A DNA stretch of 64,000 nt from Asterias amurensis. Its lineage: Eukaryota > Echinodermata > Asteroidea > Forcipulatida > Asteriidae. Under the pieces are notes generated by a model that was not told the DNA's origin, did no database searches, and saw only the letters and a program-made list of their open reading frames with translations. Where the stretch lies: the NCBI RefSeq assembly GCF_032118995.1, contig NC_092666.1:12536501-12600500 (forward strand), read 5' to 3'. Shown piece by piece: positions 9,823 to 21,553 of the stretch (positions within the stretch are counted from its first letter, which is position 1; every line of letters starts with the position of its first letter). The translations under genes and the position numbers were made by a program.

Positions 9823-12800
9823 CTATCTTTTGATTGTACACAACCTGAAATCTACCGGTTGCAGAGCAGGACCACATGCTTTTCCCTCCATATCCGGGGT
9901 CGGCTCGCTCTCTGGTATTACCAGTTTATATTTCTGCATGATGGACGCAAACAAAAGGAATACTTGGTGCTTAGCTAACTGCTCACCGGGGCATGTGCGT
10001 GGACCTGATGAGAAAATAACAGAACAAATCGGCTAAATTGTGCAATTAAATAACAGTTATAGGATTTGAAGCATTGCATGGTGAGGTATCAATATATTTG
10101 GTTTGCGGTAACACCATGTGTGTATCTACTTGCCAGGTAGAGTTTGTTCTTAGAGAACCTGTCGTGCATTTATTCTAGTAGATAATCGGTTTCGGGAGAC
10201 TTCTCAATTCTGTCCTGCTTTTATCAGGACGGATGGTATAGAAAATAGACTTGGAATACCTTTAGCTTATAGGATCGTATTAACTGTACTGCCGCGGAGT
10301 CAGTTCTGAATAACAGTTCTTGCGCCGATACACTTCACAAAAGAGTAAGCCTTTTTGTGCTACAATGAGTATTTTCTTTTCTCTTCGATGACCAATTGAG
10401 TTCAAATTATCACATATTTTTAGCAGAATGTTGACAATTACCACATGAGTGCACGTGCACTGCAGTGCTTTAGCTTGTTGATGTATGTTTTATAACGTGT
10501 CAAATAGTATTTGAACCAAGTTTTAGTTTCTGATGTATTGATAGTTTATACGCGATTGGCAAAACCAAAACTATGTTTCATTTTTTAAGAAAGGAAGAAA
10601 TGCGAGCCCGTAACCCACAGGGCAGGTTGAAAAGTGGTTTTGTAGCCAACATCACGCCGGGCTAGAGGTAAGGGTGAGTTCTTACTTTAGGTGACTTATG
10701 TATCTAGTACAATTGGATTACAATCGCACTCATTAATTCGAAAAAGAAAGTGCATCATGTTACGTTTCTAAAACGGGGTCATACTTTGACAATTACTCAC
10801 CAGCGCCAAAAGGCATGAAGTAATCAGGCAACACGGTCGCCGATTCATCTCCGGATAAAAAACGGCAAGGGTTGAATTTCTCCGGCTCTTCCCATACCAG
10901 AGGGTCGTGGTGTAGAGCCCAGAGGTTCGCCATTACGTGCGACCCTTTCGGGATGAAGCACCCGCCTACAACGGCGTCATCATTGGCGAGGTGCGGAATG
11001 CTTAAAGTTCCGACCCGACAGCGCATCACTTCGAGAAGTGTCGCTCGGGTGAAAGGGAGTGAGTCGCGATCGTCGAGAGAGGGCGCCCTGTCACCAACAG
11101 CACTGTCGATTTCTTTGTGGATCTAAAGATGAAATATAACATATCATAATTTTAAAGGATTGTTGGAAGTATACTGTAATTTATTATTGATTGATGCTGA
11201 TTCTATGTGAAGGAACACTATGTGAATTTTGATTGGCTTGTTGCGGTTCTTTTCCTGTACCTTCTGGCGATCCATCTTATTCTTATAAATACAAGTCATA
11301 TATATATAGCCCTTTCACAAGAGCTGTTAGGGTTTGGACCAGGCTATTAGTGGCTACAGTCACTGCAACAAATCTGCAAGGGTTCCAGAGCAAAGCACTG
11401 CCAGCTAATAAGAGGGATGGAGCTTCCATCTCTCTCAGGACAAATTGAAAATTTATTATAATCCAATCAGCCTTGTTGAGTTATATGGTGGACACTATAA
11501 TTGTAGGAGTGCACTGTTTGGTTAAGGTTTCTACAGACAAATTTACCATACCACAAAATGGCTTATATTTAATTAAAAGCGCGAAGCACAGAGCACAAAT
11601 GGATTTTGCAAACTACCCTCCCCAGAACAGCAGCAATGCTTTTTAGGCGAGTAAAGCAACCAAAGACTCAAGATCCAAGTCACTTTCTTACCCTTTCCTG
11701 TACATCTGGATACTGAGTCGTAAAGAGTAGCGTCCACATGACGTGGCTAGAGACAGAAAACGACCCGCCGATAAGAAGGTCAATCATGCTCCTCCAGACG
11801 TCTTCCTCGTGAAACTTGACCCCATCTTCCCTCTTATCCTGCATCCTCCGAACCTCCTCAAGATAGAGGTCTACAACATCCCTCATCTCATTCCCGTTGA
11901 AGTTCTCTTTATAATAATTAACAACAATAATAGTACTTTATTCAGGCATAATATTACATAATGTATGTACAAAGCGCCACTACGCAGCGCATTTAGATCG
12001 GGAATCATCATTTTTTGATAAACTTTTTGAATTTGCATACAGTCTGATTCCCTGATTAGGATTGTGAGCGCATTCCAGGTGTGGGGAGCGAAATGAGAGA
12101 ATCTGCGACTTGATTCAGACTTAAGAAGCTTGACAGACTTTGGTATGAGTCGAGTAGGCAAATCACAATACATACATTAAACACATTTAGAAAATACATA
12201 TAAAACACATTAATTTTACTAATTACGTTTAGTAAAAAGAAAAATACATTTTAGTAAACAAATATAATATGAAAACCTAAAATTATAGTCAACAAACCAA
12301 GGAGCAAGAGAAAAACACAAAAGGCTGCTTATAGGAGAAACCAAAAGTGAATAAAGAACACCACAGAGGTGTGTTTACTCAGACCCAAACAGCGACAACC
12401 ACAACCACAAACACACCCCGACACACAAGCAAAGAAAAGCGAACAGAAAAGCACCAGAACCAGAGAAACCTGGACAGAGCAACAAAAACATTATACGTTA
12501 AAAAGATGACTTTTAAGTTCACTAAAACAAATAAAACAAGGGAGCACATTTTAAACCTTTATGGTGATCGACCAATCCTCGGATGAACTCAGTCAGGTAA
12601 TTCGCAGCCTCCCTGTACTCTCGACAGACCGGCGAGTGGTAGAGAAATGGGAAGAAGTTGCCGATGGACACCGCCGATAAGTTGTCCAGGACGACCCTCG
12701 AGTTGTTGACGAGAGAACAGAAGACCGGGTCCTTGTACTCGTAGCGGTCTCCCAAGGCGATGGAGCAGAAGAGGTTTGACGCTGCGTACTCGAGAAGACG

Positions 12801-15800
12801 CTTCGGGTTGAAGGGAAGACCTCCGTACTCATCGAAGCTTGCACAGAGCGCCTTGGCTTCTTCCTGTATTCGCTGGCCTAGGATGCCGCTTTTACTGAAG
12901 CCGAGAGTTCGAAATGCTCGGAGGATGAAACGACGACGGGCCGACCATATTTTCCCGCTTTCCCATCCGAGACTACCTGGAGTAAAACACAACATCAAAA
13001 GTAAACTTCAGTGAAACTGCCAAACCATCTTTAAGATGGCAAGCCAGGCCTGTGTGCTTTGCTTAAAGGGCAAGGGCACCGAGGCACAACATGGAAAGTA
13101 AAACCTCTTCAAACTTACGTCAGTTTCACCGTCTTGCATGTCTGTATGCTTCGTTTTTTGAAAGGGCAGGGGCACCAAGGCATTTTCTCACGTGGTATTT
13201 TAAGGGCATCCTGTGAGGAAACTGTATGAGGAAACCTGAGCAGTCCAAGGGCACCAAGGCAATGACCAAGTCCCTGGGGCATAGAGAGAGGCAATCGCCT
13301 TTGTGAAGAATCAGGCCTGATTTTCGACTTCGACAGCAACAATGGCCAACAAAAGCCAAACTTCGGTTTCTTATTGTAAGGTTTAAATCAGGATGAGGAT
13401 GACAAAATGTGAATCAGAGAGGAGGATTAAGGTGGAAGTGAGAGGGAAGAGCTCCCTGGCCTAAATGCTCTTAACTTGACTGTAGTGTGGGGCCTTGTCT
13501 TGCAGTGTGCCTACATGCTTGGATGAAAGCTGTTAAGGAAAATAGAACCCATGAAAAACCCCAAAAGCGCCCTCGGTCTTTAAATATTTCAGTAAGAAAT
13601 AACCTCTTTAATGCAAAAGCTATACGCTAGAGGGAGCTGTTTCTCTTACAACGTTGTATACTCCATTGCTCGTTACCAGGTAACTTTTATGCTAAAAACC
13701 TTTCAAGTAATTACATGTCCATTGTTTGTTTACCTTTTTGACAGTTTTCTCCTTAAGAGGGGTCAGGTGGTTTGTTGACCGGCCATTTCTTTATAATTAT
13801 GTGGACTTCTCTTCACACCGCAGCTTTGTGTATGGATTTTTGGTATTTTTCAGTACTAATCTGTTTACGTGGAACTTTTCCCTTCGGGCTCGAAAACTGG
13901 CCATTAATAAATGTTTTGTCTTCTTTAAACATCTTCAGCCCTACGGGTCGTCACACAGCTAATTTGCTATTGAGGACCTCTTGCTTTTCATTACCAGAAA
14001 CGAAAGTTAACAAAGATAGTAAAGGGTCAAAACGCTCCGGTCATCGACATACATCTGGAGAAAAAAACATGGCCTCGGCCAATGGGTCAATGGTCGGTGA
14101 TGATGGTTTTTTAATGGGATGGTCTATTATTGGAGTGTCAGTTCTTAACAATAGGGACCAGCCTGCAGCTAGGATAGAGGTCGTGTATTGAGGATGCAAC
14201 ACTCGACCCTAGAGAACCATCTTCAATCTAACCGGAGGCTTTCTGGTGTTGAGGGCCGCAGTTAAAGGCACCGGACACTACTGGTTATTACTCCAAATAG
14301 TTGTTAGCATAAAAACTTATCTTGGTAACGAGCAATGGTGAGCGGTTGATATAAAACGTTGTGCGAAAAGGGCTCCCTCTTATGTAACGTAGTTTTTTAG
14401 CGGAAGAGGTAATTTCTTACTCAATTAATAAAAGACTTCAGCTAAAGCCTGTTATTATGCATCTGAAATCAACAAAATAAATGCAATAACAGTGTTTTTT
14501 TCTTTCATTTTTATTCTCTTGCAAATTAGATGACCAATTGAGCCCAATAACTTTAACCGGTCTGTTATTTTTCTGCATTTTTTTTGGATACATCAAGTGA
14601 GAATACAGGTCTTTGACACCGAAGGAGTGGCTTTAAGAATTCACTCAAACAAAACTGGGTTTAGTGCGCTTGCATACCTTGCATAGTTCTATAGTAATTT
14701 GCAAAGACACCCTTTGTGCATGTGTAAAGGACTTCAACACTTCAGAAAGTCTAACGTCGTTGCCAATTTACTCATAGTTTTCTTTGCGTGACATTGCTGT
14801 AAACATTATAGCTTACCAGTTATAAGTTGTTCTGACGCTGAGATATTGGTGTACGTTTATGAATATAGTGGCTAGTAGGGCATACAGCTTTATATTATTC
14901 ACATTAATTTGACATTGTAATGGGAATATTATCACTACCCTTTTTTCATCTTTTTTTTCACAGTACTCATATTAGTGGCTTTATATATGTCAATACTTTT
15001 CACTGCCATAGTTAAGTTTGCTTACAACTTTAGCTATCTACACGGCTGTACCCATTGCCAAATGGAAGTATTTTATGTTCCTAAATTAGCTTAGAAGTCT
15101 AAAATAATTGAAGAAGAGATATATTCTGATCGCTTGTGAAATTTGAGAGCTGTTATGATTTTTGCATTCATCAAACCAGTATGTTGTTTGGGGTCATGGG
15201 GGGTCTGATTGAACAATGCTATTATTGACAAAGGCCTTATAATTGGTAATTGGGCAAAAAAGTAGTTCGGCAAAAACACAAAGTAAAAAATGAGATAAAT
15301 TAAGCAGGCCTTTGCTTGGTTTTTGAAAGAGCAAGGGCATCAATGCACTTTCTCCTTGGTAAAAGGCAATCTATGAGGAATCTGTTTACTATAAATGACA
15401 TTTTAAGGGCACCAAGGCAATGATGAGGGGGCAGCGAGGCAATTTCCTCCGTTGCTTCCGTGAAGTATCAGGCCTGCAGAGTGGGTTTATGTTAGTAGTT
15501 GGATGCGAGCCGCTTACCTTGCACTGGAAATGAAATTTTGACGAGACCCGGAATAGGTCTATCCGTCATCTTCGCAGATTGCGTCACGAATGCCTCTCTG
15601 ATTGTTCTCTTATCGTTCAGAACCACCATGTATTGCGCCGGTCCGAGCATCACCCCAAAGACCGGGCCGTACCGCTTCGCCATCTCCGTGAAAGCCCGGT
15701 GGCCGTGGTGTTTTGAGTACCACATAATGGAGGGGATGCTGCCGATGACCGGCCAAGACCACGGACCGGGCAGAGGTCGAGCTATGGACCGTGAATTGAA

Positions 15801-15911
15801 GCGTAAGCCCCGGTAGGCATAGTAGAAGAGCAATGAGGCTAGGCAGATGAGACAGATGCCCTGAACGTTCAAAGTGTCCAAGATCCAACGGGAGAAACCC
15901 TCGTGTGACAT
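9823..15911 (-). CDS. Cytochrome P450, CYP2 clan, five exons, 510 aa
   Basis: Coding exons on the minus strand: 15911-15518, 12976-12557, 11906-11692, 11122-10801 and 10004-9823. Phases join perfectly into 511 codons including TAG. Features in order: an N-terminal membrane anchor (about residues 15-35), the proline-rich hinge RPLPGPWSWPVIG (45-57), the C-helix WxxxR (W142, R146), the K-helix ExxR (E374-R377), FNPCRF of the PERF region, and the heme loop FGAGPRTCPGE with ligand C455. Length, anchor and layout are those of a microsomal mono-oxygenase. The I-helix is unusual: IGGSFSVSS (317-325) stands where most family members have AGxDTT, so the acid is Phe and the Thr is Ser. Resemblance is to the CYP2U/CYP2/CYP17 side of the family. 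The substrate cannot be told. The intron 2 donor (GTTTAA) is weak, but reading phase supports it. Confidence 0.93.
10315..10472 (+). repeat. Family A element, right-half fragment in P450 intron 4
   Basis: CTTCGATGACCAATTGAGTTC and TTGACAATTACCAC are family A right-half blocks. The outer ends are worn. Confidence 0.55.
11908..12180 (-). mobile_element. LINE 3' fragment (CR1/L2-like) in P450 intron 2
   Basis: On the minus strand the translation contains FSHFAPHTWNALTILIRES followed by a hydrophilic stretch, the typical extreme C-terminus of CR1/L2-type LINE ORF2 proteins (AP-x-x-WN-x-L-x-x-x-IR). It is followed by AATAAA and an ATT/GTT-rich tail that ends at the acceptor of P450 exon 3. Only the last part of the element is present. 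Confidence 0.7.
12181..12556. other. P450 intron 2 remainder, A-rich on the plus strand
   Basis: A-rich, strongly strand-asymmetric sequence (AAAACACAAAAGG, CAACCACAACCACAAACAC) with no coding or inverted-repeat signal. It may be upstream sequence of the LINE fragment or ordinary intron. Confidence 0.35.
13044..13319. repeat. CAGGCCTG-ended repeat in P450 intron 1
   Basis: Bounded by CAGGCCTG at both ends, with internal AAGGGCACCAAGGCA blocks. A shorter relative occupies 15305-15478. Confidence 0.5.
13575..13725 (-). repeat. Family A fragment in P450 intron 1
   Basis: GAGGGAGCTGTTTCTC, CTCCATTGCTCGTTACCAGG and GTAATTAC are family A left-half blocks read on the opposite strand. The rest is missing. 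Confidence 0.55.
14263..14636 (+). repeat. Family A inverted-repeat element in P450 intron 1
   Basis: GTTAAAGGCACCGGACACTACT opens the copy and a decayed ACCGAAGGAGTGGCTTTAA closes it. The interior follows the family order. Confidence 0.75.
15305..15478. repeat. CAGGCCTG-ended repeat, second copy
   Basis: CAGGCC...TCAGGCCTG ends, AAGGGCATCAATGCA and AAGGGCACCAAGGCAATGA inside, homologous to 13044-13319. It ends 40 bases from the exon 1 donor of the P450. Confidence 0.5.
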
Positions 15912-16273
15912 GATGGGTTGACTATGTACTTCAAAGATACCCAAACTAGTATCTGCAAAACAAAACATGGTCATACTCAAAGTTAACGCTAGGGACCACT
16001 AGTTTTGGGTATTCTGTCAAAAGGACCTGACACAAATACCTATCACAAACGTTCTGCAATGGACTTTCCCAATCCAAGTAACAACAATCCCAATGGACTT
16101 CAAGGTTGAATTGTATTCAAAACCAACAATTGTTTGAGGTTCTTTTAGTTTAACTTTTCTTTTTTATCATGAAGATGTTAGTGGTATTGTAATTGAAGGG
16201 GGAAGTGTTGTGTACAAACTCAATCTTTAAAGTTGCCCAAACTACTATCTGCAGAAAAGCAAATCATATCATG

Positions 16274-16495
16274 GTTAAAGGCACTGGACACATTTGGTAA
16301 TTGTCAAAACCCGTCTTCTCACTTGGTGTATCTCAACAAGCATTAAAAGTTAAACTCATTTGGTCATCGAAGTTGTGAGAGAATAAATGAACAAAAAATA
16401 AAAACACCCTTGCGCACAAGTTTTGTGCTTTCAGATGCTTGATTTCGAGACTTCAGCTGAGGTCTCAAAATCAATTCAAATTATTATATTAGTGA
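16274..16495 (-). repeat. Family A element, truncated, 5' of the P450 start
   Basis: TTAAAGGCACTGGACACATT then GTAATTGTCAAAACCCGTCT is a family A terminus. The internal palindrome GAGACTTCAGCTGAGGTCTC is present. The far end is lost next to a tandem repeat. Confidence 0.75.
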
Positions 16496-16504
16496 GACTC
16501 AGGG

Positions 16505-17035
16505 GAGGAGAAAGTTAAGTGTTCAAACTCAATCTTACCAAAGGTGACCATCCTTGTCAGTATATTCAGCTGTAGGCCTACCGTTGCAGTTTTAGTTTTA
16601 AAATGTGCAGTAGCGGAAAAGTTCTGTTGACACTTCTCAGGAAAGAAAGTTTCCCTTGTGATTTATATTGAAAGAAAGTTTAGTGTACAAACTCAGAGGA
16701 GGAGAAAGTTTAGCGTACAAACTCAATCTTACCAAAGGTGACCATCCTTGTCAGTATATTCAGCTGTAGGCCTACCGTTGCAGTTTTAGTTTTAAAATGT
16801 GCAGTAGCGAAAAAGTTATGTTGACACTTCTCAGGAAAGAAAGTTTCCCTTGTGATTTATATTGAAAGAAAGTTTAGTGTACAAACTCAGAGGAGGAGAA
16901 AGTTTAGCGTACAAACTCAATCTTACCAAAGGTGACCATCCTTGTCAGTATTATTCAGCTGTAGGCCTACCGTTGCAGTTTAAGTTTTAAAATGTGCAGT
17001 AGCGAAAAGGTTCTGTTGACACTTCCCAGGAACTT
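16505..17035. repeat. Tandem repeat, 194-bp period, about 2.7 units
   Basis: The block AAAGGTGACCATCCTTGTCA recurs at a spacing of exactly 194 bases (the GG of this block falls at 16543, 16737 and 16931). Units are nearly identical. It lies 5' of the P450 coding start, probably within its first, untranslated intron. Confidence 0.9.
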
Positions 17036-17654
17036 AACTCCCACCTGGTGGGCGGTCTCTGGTACTGAAGACTGGCTTTTGTGACCAACTGAGCTTAATA
17101 AATAGGTGGGTTTGCCCGAAATGTTCGTCTGGCCAAACTCTGTTGTCTCATGACAATGGACGGGATAATCCCTTACTCTTCGCATGATCACTTAATGGCA
17201 GACAGGCTTTTGTGTAATAATGAGATTTCAGGGAGACTGCAAACTAATAGGAATTTAGTGGACCTCCATATACAAGGGATTTAAGGAAGTCCTGGAATGC
17301 TCATGGCTACCGTAAACATTTCGTAAGACTACTGAAGATGACGTTTTAATAGTGGGAATTGATAATTACTTATTTTTATTTATTTATTTATTATGTATGG
17401 GTTATTGCTTGTTGTTCGATAACCCTCTAGTCCCTGCACCGCCCGAGTTTGCTGAAAACTAATACTTCAATATTCTTGCAGTCAATTACTGGTATTGTAG
17501 TTCAAATTTTAAAAGATAGCCACAGCTTAATTTTTATGCACAATTTGAACCTTGATATTTGTATAAAAGTACAAGTTCGCATGAGAACAATAAATGTCTC
17601 TCGTTAAACGGCTACGGTAATTTTTATGGCGAATATTTGTTTGTAAGGATAAAA

Positions 17655-17932
17655 TGGACACAATAGCTTTTCAAGGCTTTTATCTGACTCAATGGTTATA
17701 CTGATTAAATGCGAAGTCGTAAATTTTCGACAGTATTATCATGAATGATAAATAAATACAGTTTCCTTTGTGTTTACTAATTAGCGTCTTGTTGGACACA
17801 ATAGCTTTTCAAGGCTTTTATCTGACTCAATGGTTATACTGATTAAATGCGAAGTCGTAAATTTTCGACAGTATTATCATGAATGATGAATAAATACAGT
17901 TTCCTTTGTGTTTACTAATGAGCGTCTTGTTG
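17655..17932. repeat. Tandem duplication, 139-bp period, two units
   Basis: GGACACAATAGCTTTTCAAG starts both units (17655 and 17794). They end with GCGTCTTGTT and differ at only a couple of bases, so the duplication is recent. Confidence 0.9.
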
Positions 17933-18103
17933 GGGTAAGAGCTAAATTATTTCACCATCATTAGCTTCATTAGCTTAATAATGACTATCGAGGATTCTTT
18001 TGATGTTCCTTTTTTTTCTACAAACACAAGCTAGCAAGGTTTCCTCCTACCACATACAGTATATCGATAGGCGGCTGGGCGGTCCAGTGGCTAAATGGTT
18101 AAA

Positions 18104-18477
18104 GGCACATGGAAACCTTTGGTGAGTGTGAAAGACCTGCAGTCGATTTCACGAAACGCTATGATCAATCCTATCTCGAGTTAAGACGAGTAACCCGTCC
18201 TAACTTAGGATGAGTTTAATGCGTCCTACGTATTTGGATACGGAACTGAACCCGTCCATAGGTCCTAAGATTAGGGGTTTTTCGTTTTCGACGACGGATG
18301 GTTCTGCGACGGTTGTTCAGCTAAACGTTGTCGTTTTCAGCACAACGAAGATTCATCCCAAGTATTGTCGTAGAAATTGAGGGACGCCAAATGTCATCTT
18401 TACCGTCGCAGAACCATCCGTCGTCGAAAACGAAAAGTCCCTAGTATCCTAAGTTAGGAAGAGTTTGGTGAAATCGA
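18104..18477. repeat. Nested repeats: family A end, family B, family C
   Basis: A family A terminus (TTAAAGGCACATGGAAACC) is followed by a family B element (GTCGATTTCACGAAACG ... TTTGGTGAAATCG). That element is itself interrupted by the complete family C element at 18274-18441. Confidence 0.7.
18274..18441. repeat. Family C inverted-repeat element, 168 bp, TA target
   Basis: About 40-bp terminal inverted repeats with two mismatches: left GGGGTTTTTCGTTTTCGACG, right ending AAACGAAAAGTCCC. TA dinucleotides flank both ends, as left by Tc1/mariner-type insertion. There is no coding capacity. Confidence 0.85.
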
Positions 18478-18569
18478 AGGCTGCTGCCCAAACTACGACT
18501 AGTCCTAGGACTTTTTAGTAGTTAGGACGAGTTATAAGATTAGTCGCTCCTGTTACCCAGTATTCATAC

Positions 18570-18689
18570 TTGGTGTATCCCTACATATTGTTTTTGTTTG
18601 ATGTAATATTTGATGTAACTTTTATAAATGTTCTTATCCATTTTTGGAGGTTTTGAGAGAAGAAATAAATAAATAAATGCATAAAATAA
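18570..18689 (+). mobile_element. Possible retroelement 3' tail with (AAAT)n
   Basis: AT-rich sequence ends in AAATAAATAAATAAATGC, the kind of tail left by LINE or SINE insertion. No protein remnant is readable, so this is tentative. Confidence 0.3.
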
Positions 18690-18952
18690 TAAATCTGTGA
18701 ACATTGGGTTCAAATAGTTGCAAATAAAAAACTTGTTGCACAAACGTAGGTGCTTTCAGACGCATGAGAAAGGCTTCAGGCCTCTCAGTTGAGTGAAGAT
18801 ATTACCTCTTTCTCAAAAAGTTAATACTTCAGAGTAGCCGTTTCTCACAATGTGTAATACTGCATGCAACAACTCTCCGTTGCTCTTTACCAAATAAGTC
18901 TTTATGCTAATACATTTTGAGTAATTACCAAACTTGTCCAAGGCCAGTGATA
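18690..18952 (-). repeat. Family A element, left end worn
   Basis: AGCCGTTTCTCACAATGTG, CTCTCCGTTGCTCTTTACC and GAGTAATTACCAAACTTGTCC follow the family order on the opposite strand. Confidence 0.65.
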
Positions 18953-18988
18953 ACGTTTTTAATCTGAAAGTGATGATAACAAACTTAC

Positions 18989-19085
18989 CTGATATGTAAA
19001 AGGTTTGGAACGGCGAGACGTCGGTTCGTGAGCTAAGACAGTCTTTAACAAAAATTATATAACAACAATTCTGAAGTTCGTTTTT
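18989..19085 (-). other. Possible 5' untranslated exon of the P450
   Basis: On the minus strand TATCAG is followed by a consensus donor GTAAGT at 18988. A good acceptor (TTTTGTTTTGCAG) lies about 53 bases upstream of the P450 ATG, so coding exon 1 must be joined to some upstream exon. This is the best candidate I see. The 5' limit is not defined. Confidence 0.35.
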
Positions 19086-19902
19086 ACTGGAAGTGCGTTG
19101 ATGTCTTTCGTTGTAAGAAAAAAGTGACGCGGGAAAAGCAGGTCTGTACTTCAGCAGGCGAGACGATAGATTCACGCCGTTCAACAAGTGGAGTTTTATG
19201 CAACTCTCTTGTCGTCCAAAAATGCAAATTTAGTGGAGCTTTTCTCAATGTTGACAAAACAGGCACCAGCCGAAATCTCAACCGAATAATAAGAATGCTG
19301 GTGAATCTGCTTTTTTAGTTCGCGTTCATAAAAAATTATCACACAAACACCTTTCCTGGAGGAAGAAATAGAGTGCTACGATGCTTCCGTGTCAGCTGAA
19401 ATAAATCAGAGTGGAGGTATTTCGCTTTATAATTGTTATACATCGGCTGAGTAGTAATTGTTGATCTAAAGTTTGATTGTGGTTCACGCTTGATTGATCC
19501 CACAAAAGGTTTGTCAACAAAACCCATTGAATTGAACCACCGACTGCGCCATACATCGTCGTTGCCCTCCTCATCTACAGCTTACAAAAACATTTTTCTG
19601 TTATGCCCTTTTAGTATTTCTAGTCACGCACGGTAGACGTTTCGATGCCCAGGTGTTCGCTGGGAAGGCTTTGGTCTTTGAAAACCCAAAAATAACCGTC
19701 AAAGTAACTGACAAAAGGGAAGCCATGGTTCATCAATCTGGTTCAATACGTAATTTTGTGTTCAAATAGCGCTTCAAATTATATGGTTTCCAACCTTGGT
19801 ATTTTGTTTTTATAAACTTGGTACCAACGGTTCCGGTTTAGATGGTGCCATCTTGCAAAATGTGAGTACGGATAGTCGCTCAATGTAGGCCCCCTTGTCG
19901 AT
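19086..19902. other. Probable P450 5' flank, otherwise unassigned
   Basis: Short open frames overlap on both strands but none shows a recognisable domain. No terminal inverted repeat is visible. Confidence 0.3.
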
Positions 19903-20045
19903 TTCGCAAAGATAGCCCTGTATAACTTAGATCTTTAGTCCTAGGACTGTAAGAGTTATTAAAAGCTTAAGGCTATTATACTGAGTTGAGTAACTGGTCC
20001 TATCTCAAAGTTAGACTAGTCTTAACTCTTCGTGAAATACACCCT
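19903..20045. repeat. Family B inverted-repeat element, diverged
   Basis: GTCGATTTCGCAAAGATAG opens and TAACTCTTCGTGAAATACACC closes the element, with TCCTAGGACTG near the middle. It is related to the B elements nested in family A at 21395 and 26639. Confidence 0.65.
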
Positions 20046-21032
20046 GGTCATTTTATCCCGTTTTGCACAAATCTCTCGCTTTTTTTTTTTTTTTTAATAA
20101 GTTTTACACTGTGTATGTTTATGGACAATATGATTCGGCGATAGGGGGCGCCATAAGCGTTTCCCAGCAGTTCATTTTTTTCGCATACCATTTCTAAATT
20201 CACTTAGAACCACATTTTTTTTGTTATATTCGTTTTAGAATTTCCCTCAAGCACGTATTGGTCAAAAAAGCTAGCATCCGAGAACTGACTTGCGCAAAGC
20301 TAGCGGCGCTGTGCACACGAAGGTCTTGAATCCGAGACTACCAAGCACGTTGCTTTATGCATGCATCAAATTTTTGCGTTTTTATTTTATTTGATAAAAT
20401 AGGTCACATTAGAATGAACCTATACTCACACCCTGCAAATTCTGCATTGACGCACCAAACACACACCAACAGCTTTAATCTGCTTTACCGTTGGCCCCTC
20501 AGCTGCCCTTTGATGAGGACCTTGCCATTAAAGTGGGTTAATAGCCAACTCAATTAAGAGATTGTAATTATGAGCTCATGATACCATCGTCATCTACAAC
20601 CCCCCCCCCCCCCCGGCCCCTTACTCGTTCATCATCATCAATATCATCGCCATCCTCACCTGTGTGACGTGAGAGAAATTGGCAACAAGTGACCTTTGCT
20701 GAAATTTGCTTTTATTGACATAGAAATTGTTTTGAGTAATCATCTTGTCGCGTTTTTTCTTTTTGAAAAATTCGCGAAAAGTCCTTTGACATCACCACTC
20801 GTGTACTGGTGTTTATTAGCACCGTTTTTACCTAAACCTTAGGTTGAGGCCTAATTTGGGTTAATGCGGAACTTTGTGAACTTTGAAGGAGGCCTATTAG
20901 CTCTGAACCGGGTACCGGTTTCTTGCACGAATTCGGCCGCCGTCGCTACCTTGTTTTAGTATTGATTATTGTGTTAATATTCTAAAACCAAATTGTTTCT
21001 CAGCCTTGCTTTTTCTAAACAAATCCTGTGCT
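20046..21032. other. Gene-free stretch
   Basis: Contains homopolymer tracts (T near 20080, C near 20600) and no recognisable gene or complete repeat. Confidence 0.4.
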
Positions 21033-21553
21033 TAAAGACACTAAACATGTTTGATAGTTTCACAAAACTACCCTAGAAAAATTACTTTGGTAACAAGCAA
21101 CGGACAGCTATAAAACATTTGGAGAAGCGGGTCTCATCTGGAGTAATGTTGTTATGGACAAAGGGTTAATTTCTCACTCAAATATTTGTCAGAGAAATAC
21201 CTCAGGCCCTAAAAGCTTTTCTCATTCATCTGAAAGCACACAGTGTGAAAATAGGGTGTATTTTCTTTTATTATTTTCTTTCAACTAAGATGACCAATGA
21301 GCCAACATTTTCTCAGTTTTTTTTTTGTGCATATGTGGGAACCACCAAATGACAAGACTGGTCTTTGACAATTATTTCCAAACGTGTCCAGGGGTCGATT
21401 TCACAAAGAGTTAGGACCAGTCCTAACTTAGGACTAGTCCTAGGAGATATACAAATTGCATGGATAGTCCTAAGTTAGGACGAGTAACTGGTCCTAACTC
21501 GAGATAAGACTAGTCCTAACTCTTTGTGAAATCCACCCCTGTGCCTTTAAAGC
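21033..21553 (+). repeat. Family A element carrying a family B element
   Basis: A worn left end (CTTAAAGACACTAAACATG) and family blocks lead to GTGTCCAG, where a complete family B element interrupts the terminus. The final GTGCCTTTAA resumes after it. Confidence 0.8.
21395..21539. repeat. Family B element nested in family A
   Basis: GTCGATTTCACAAAGAGTTAGG and TAACTCTTTGTGAAATCCACC are the inverted ends. The interior is a string of TCCTAACTTAGGAC-type motifs around GGAGATATACAAATTGCATG, which sets its orientation. Confidence 0.85.
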
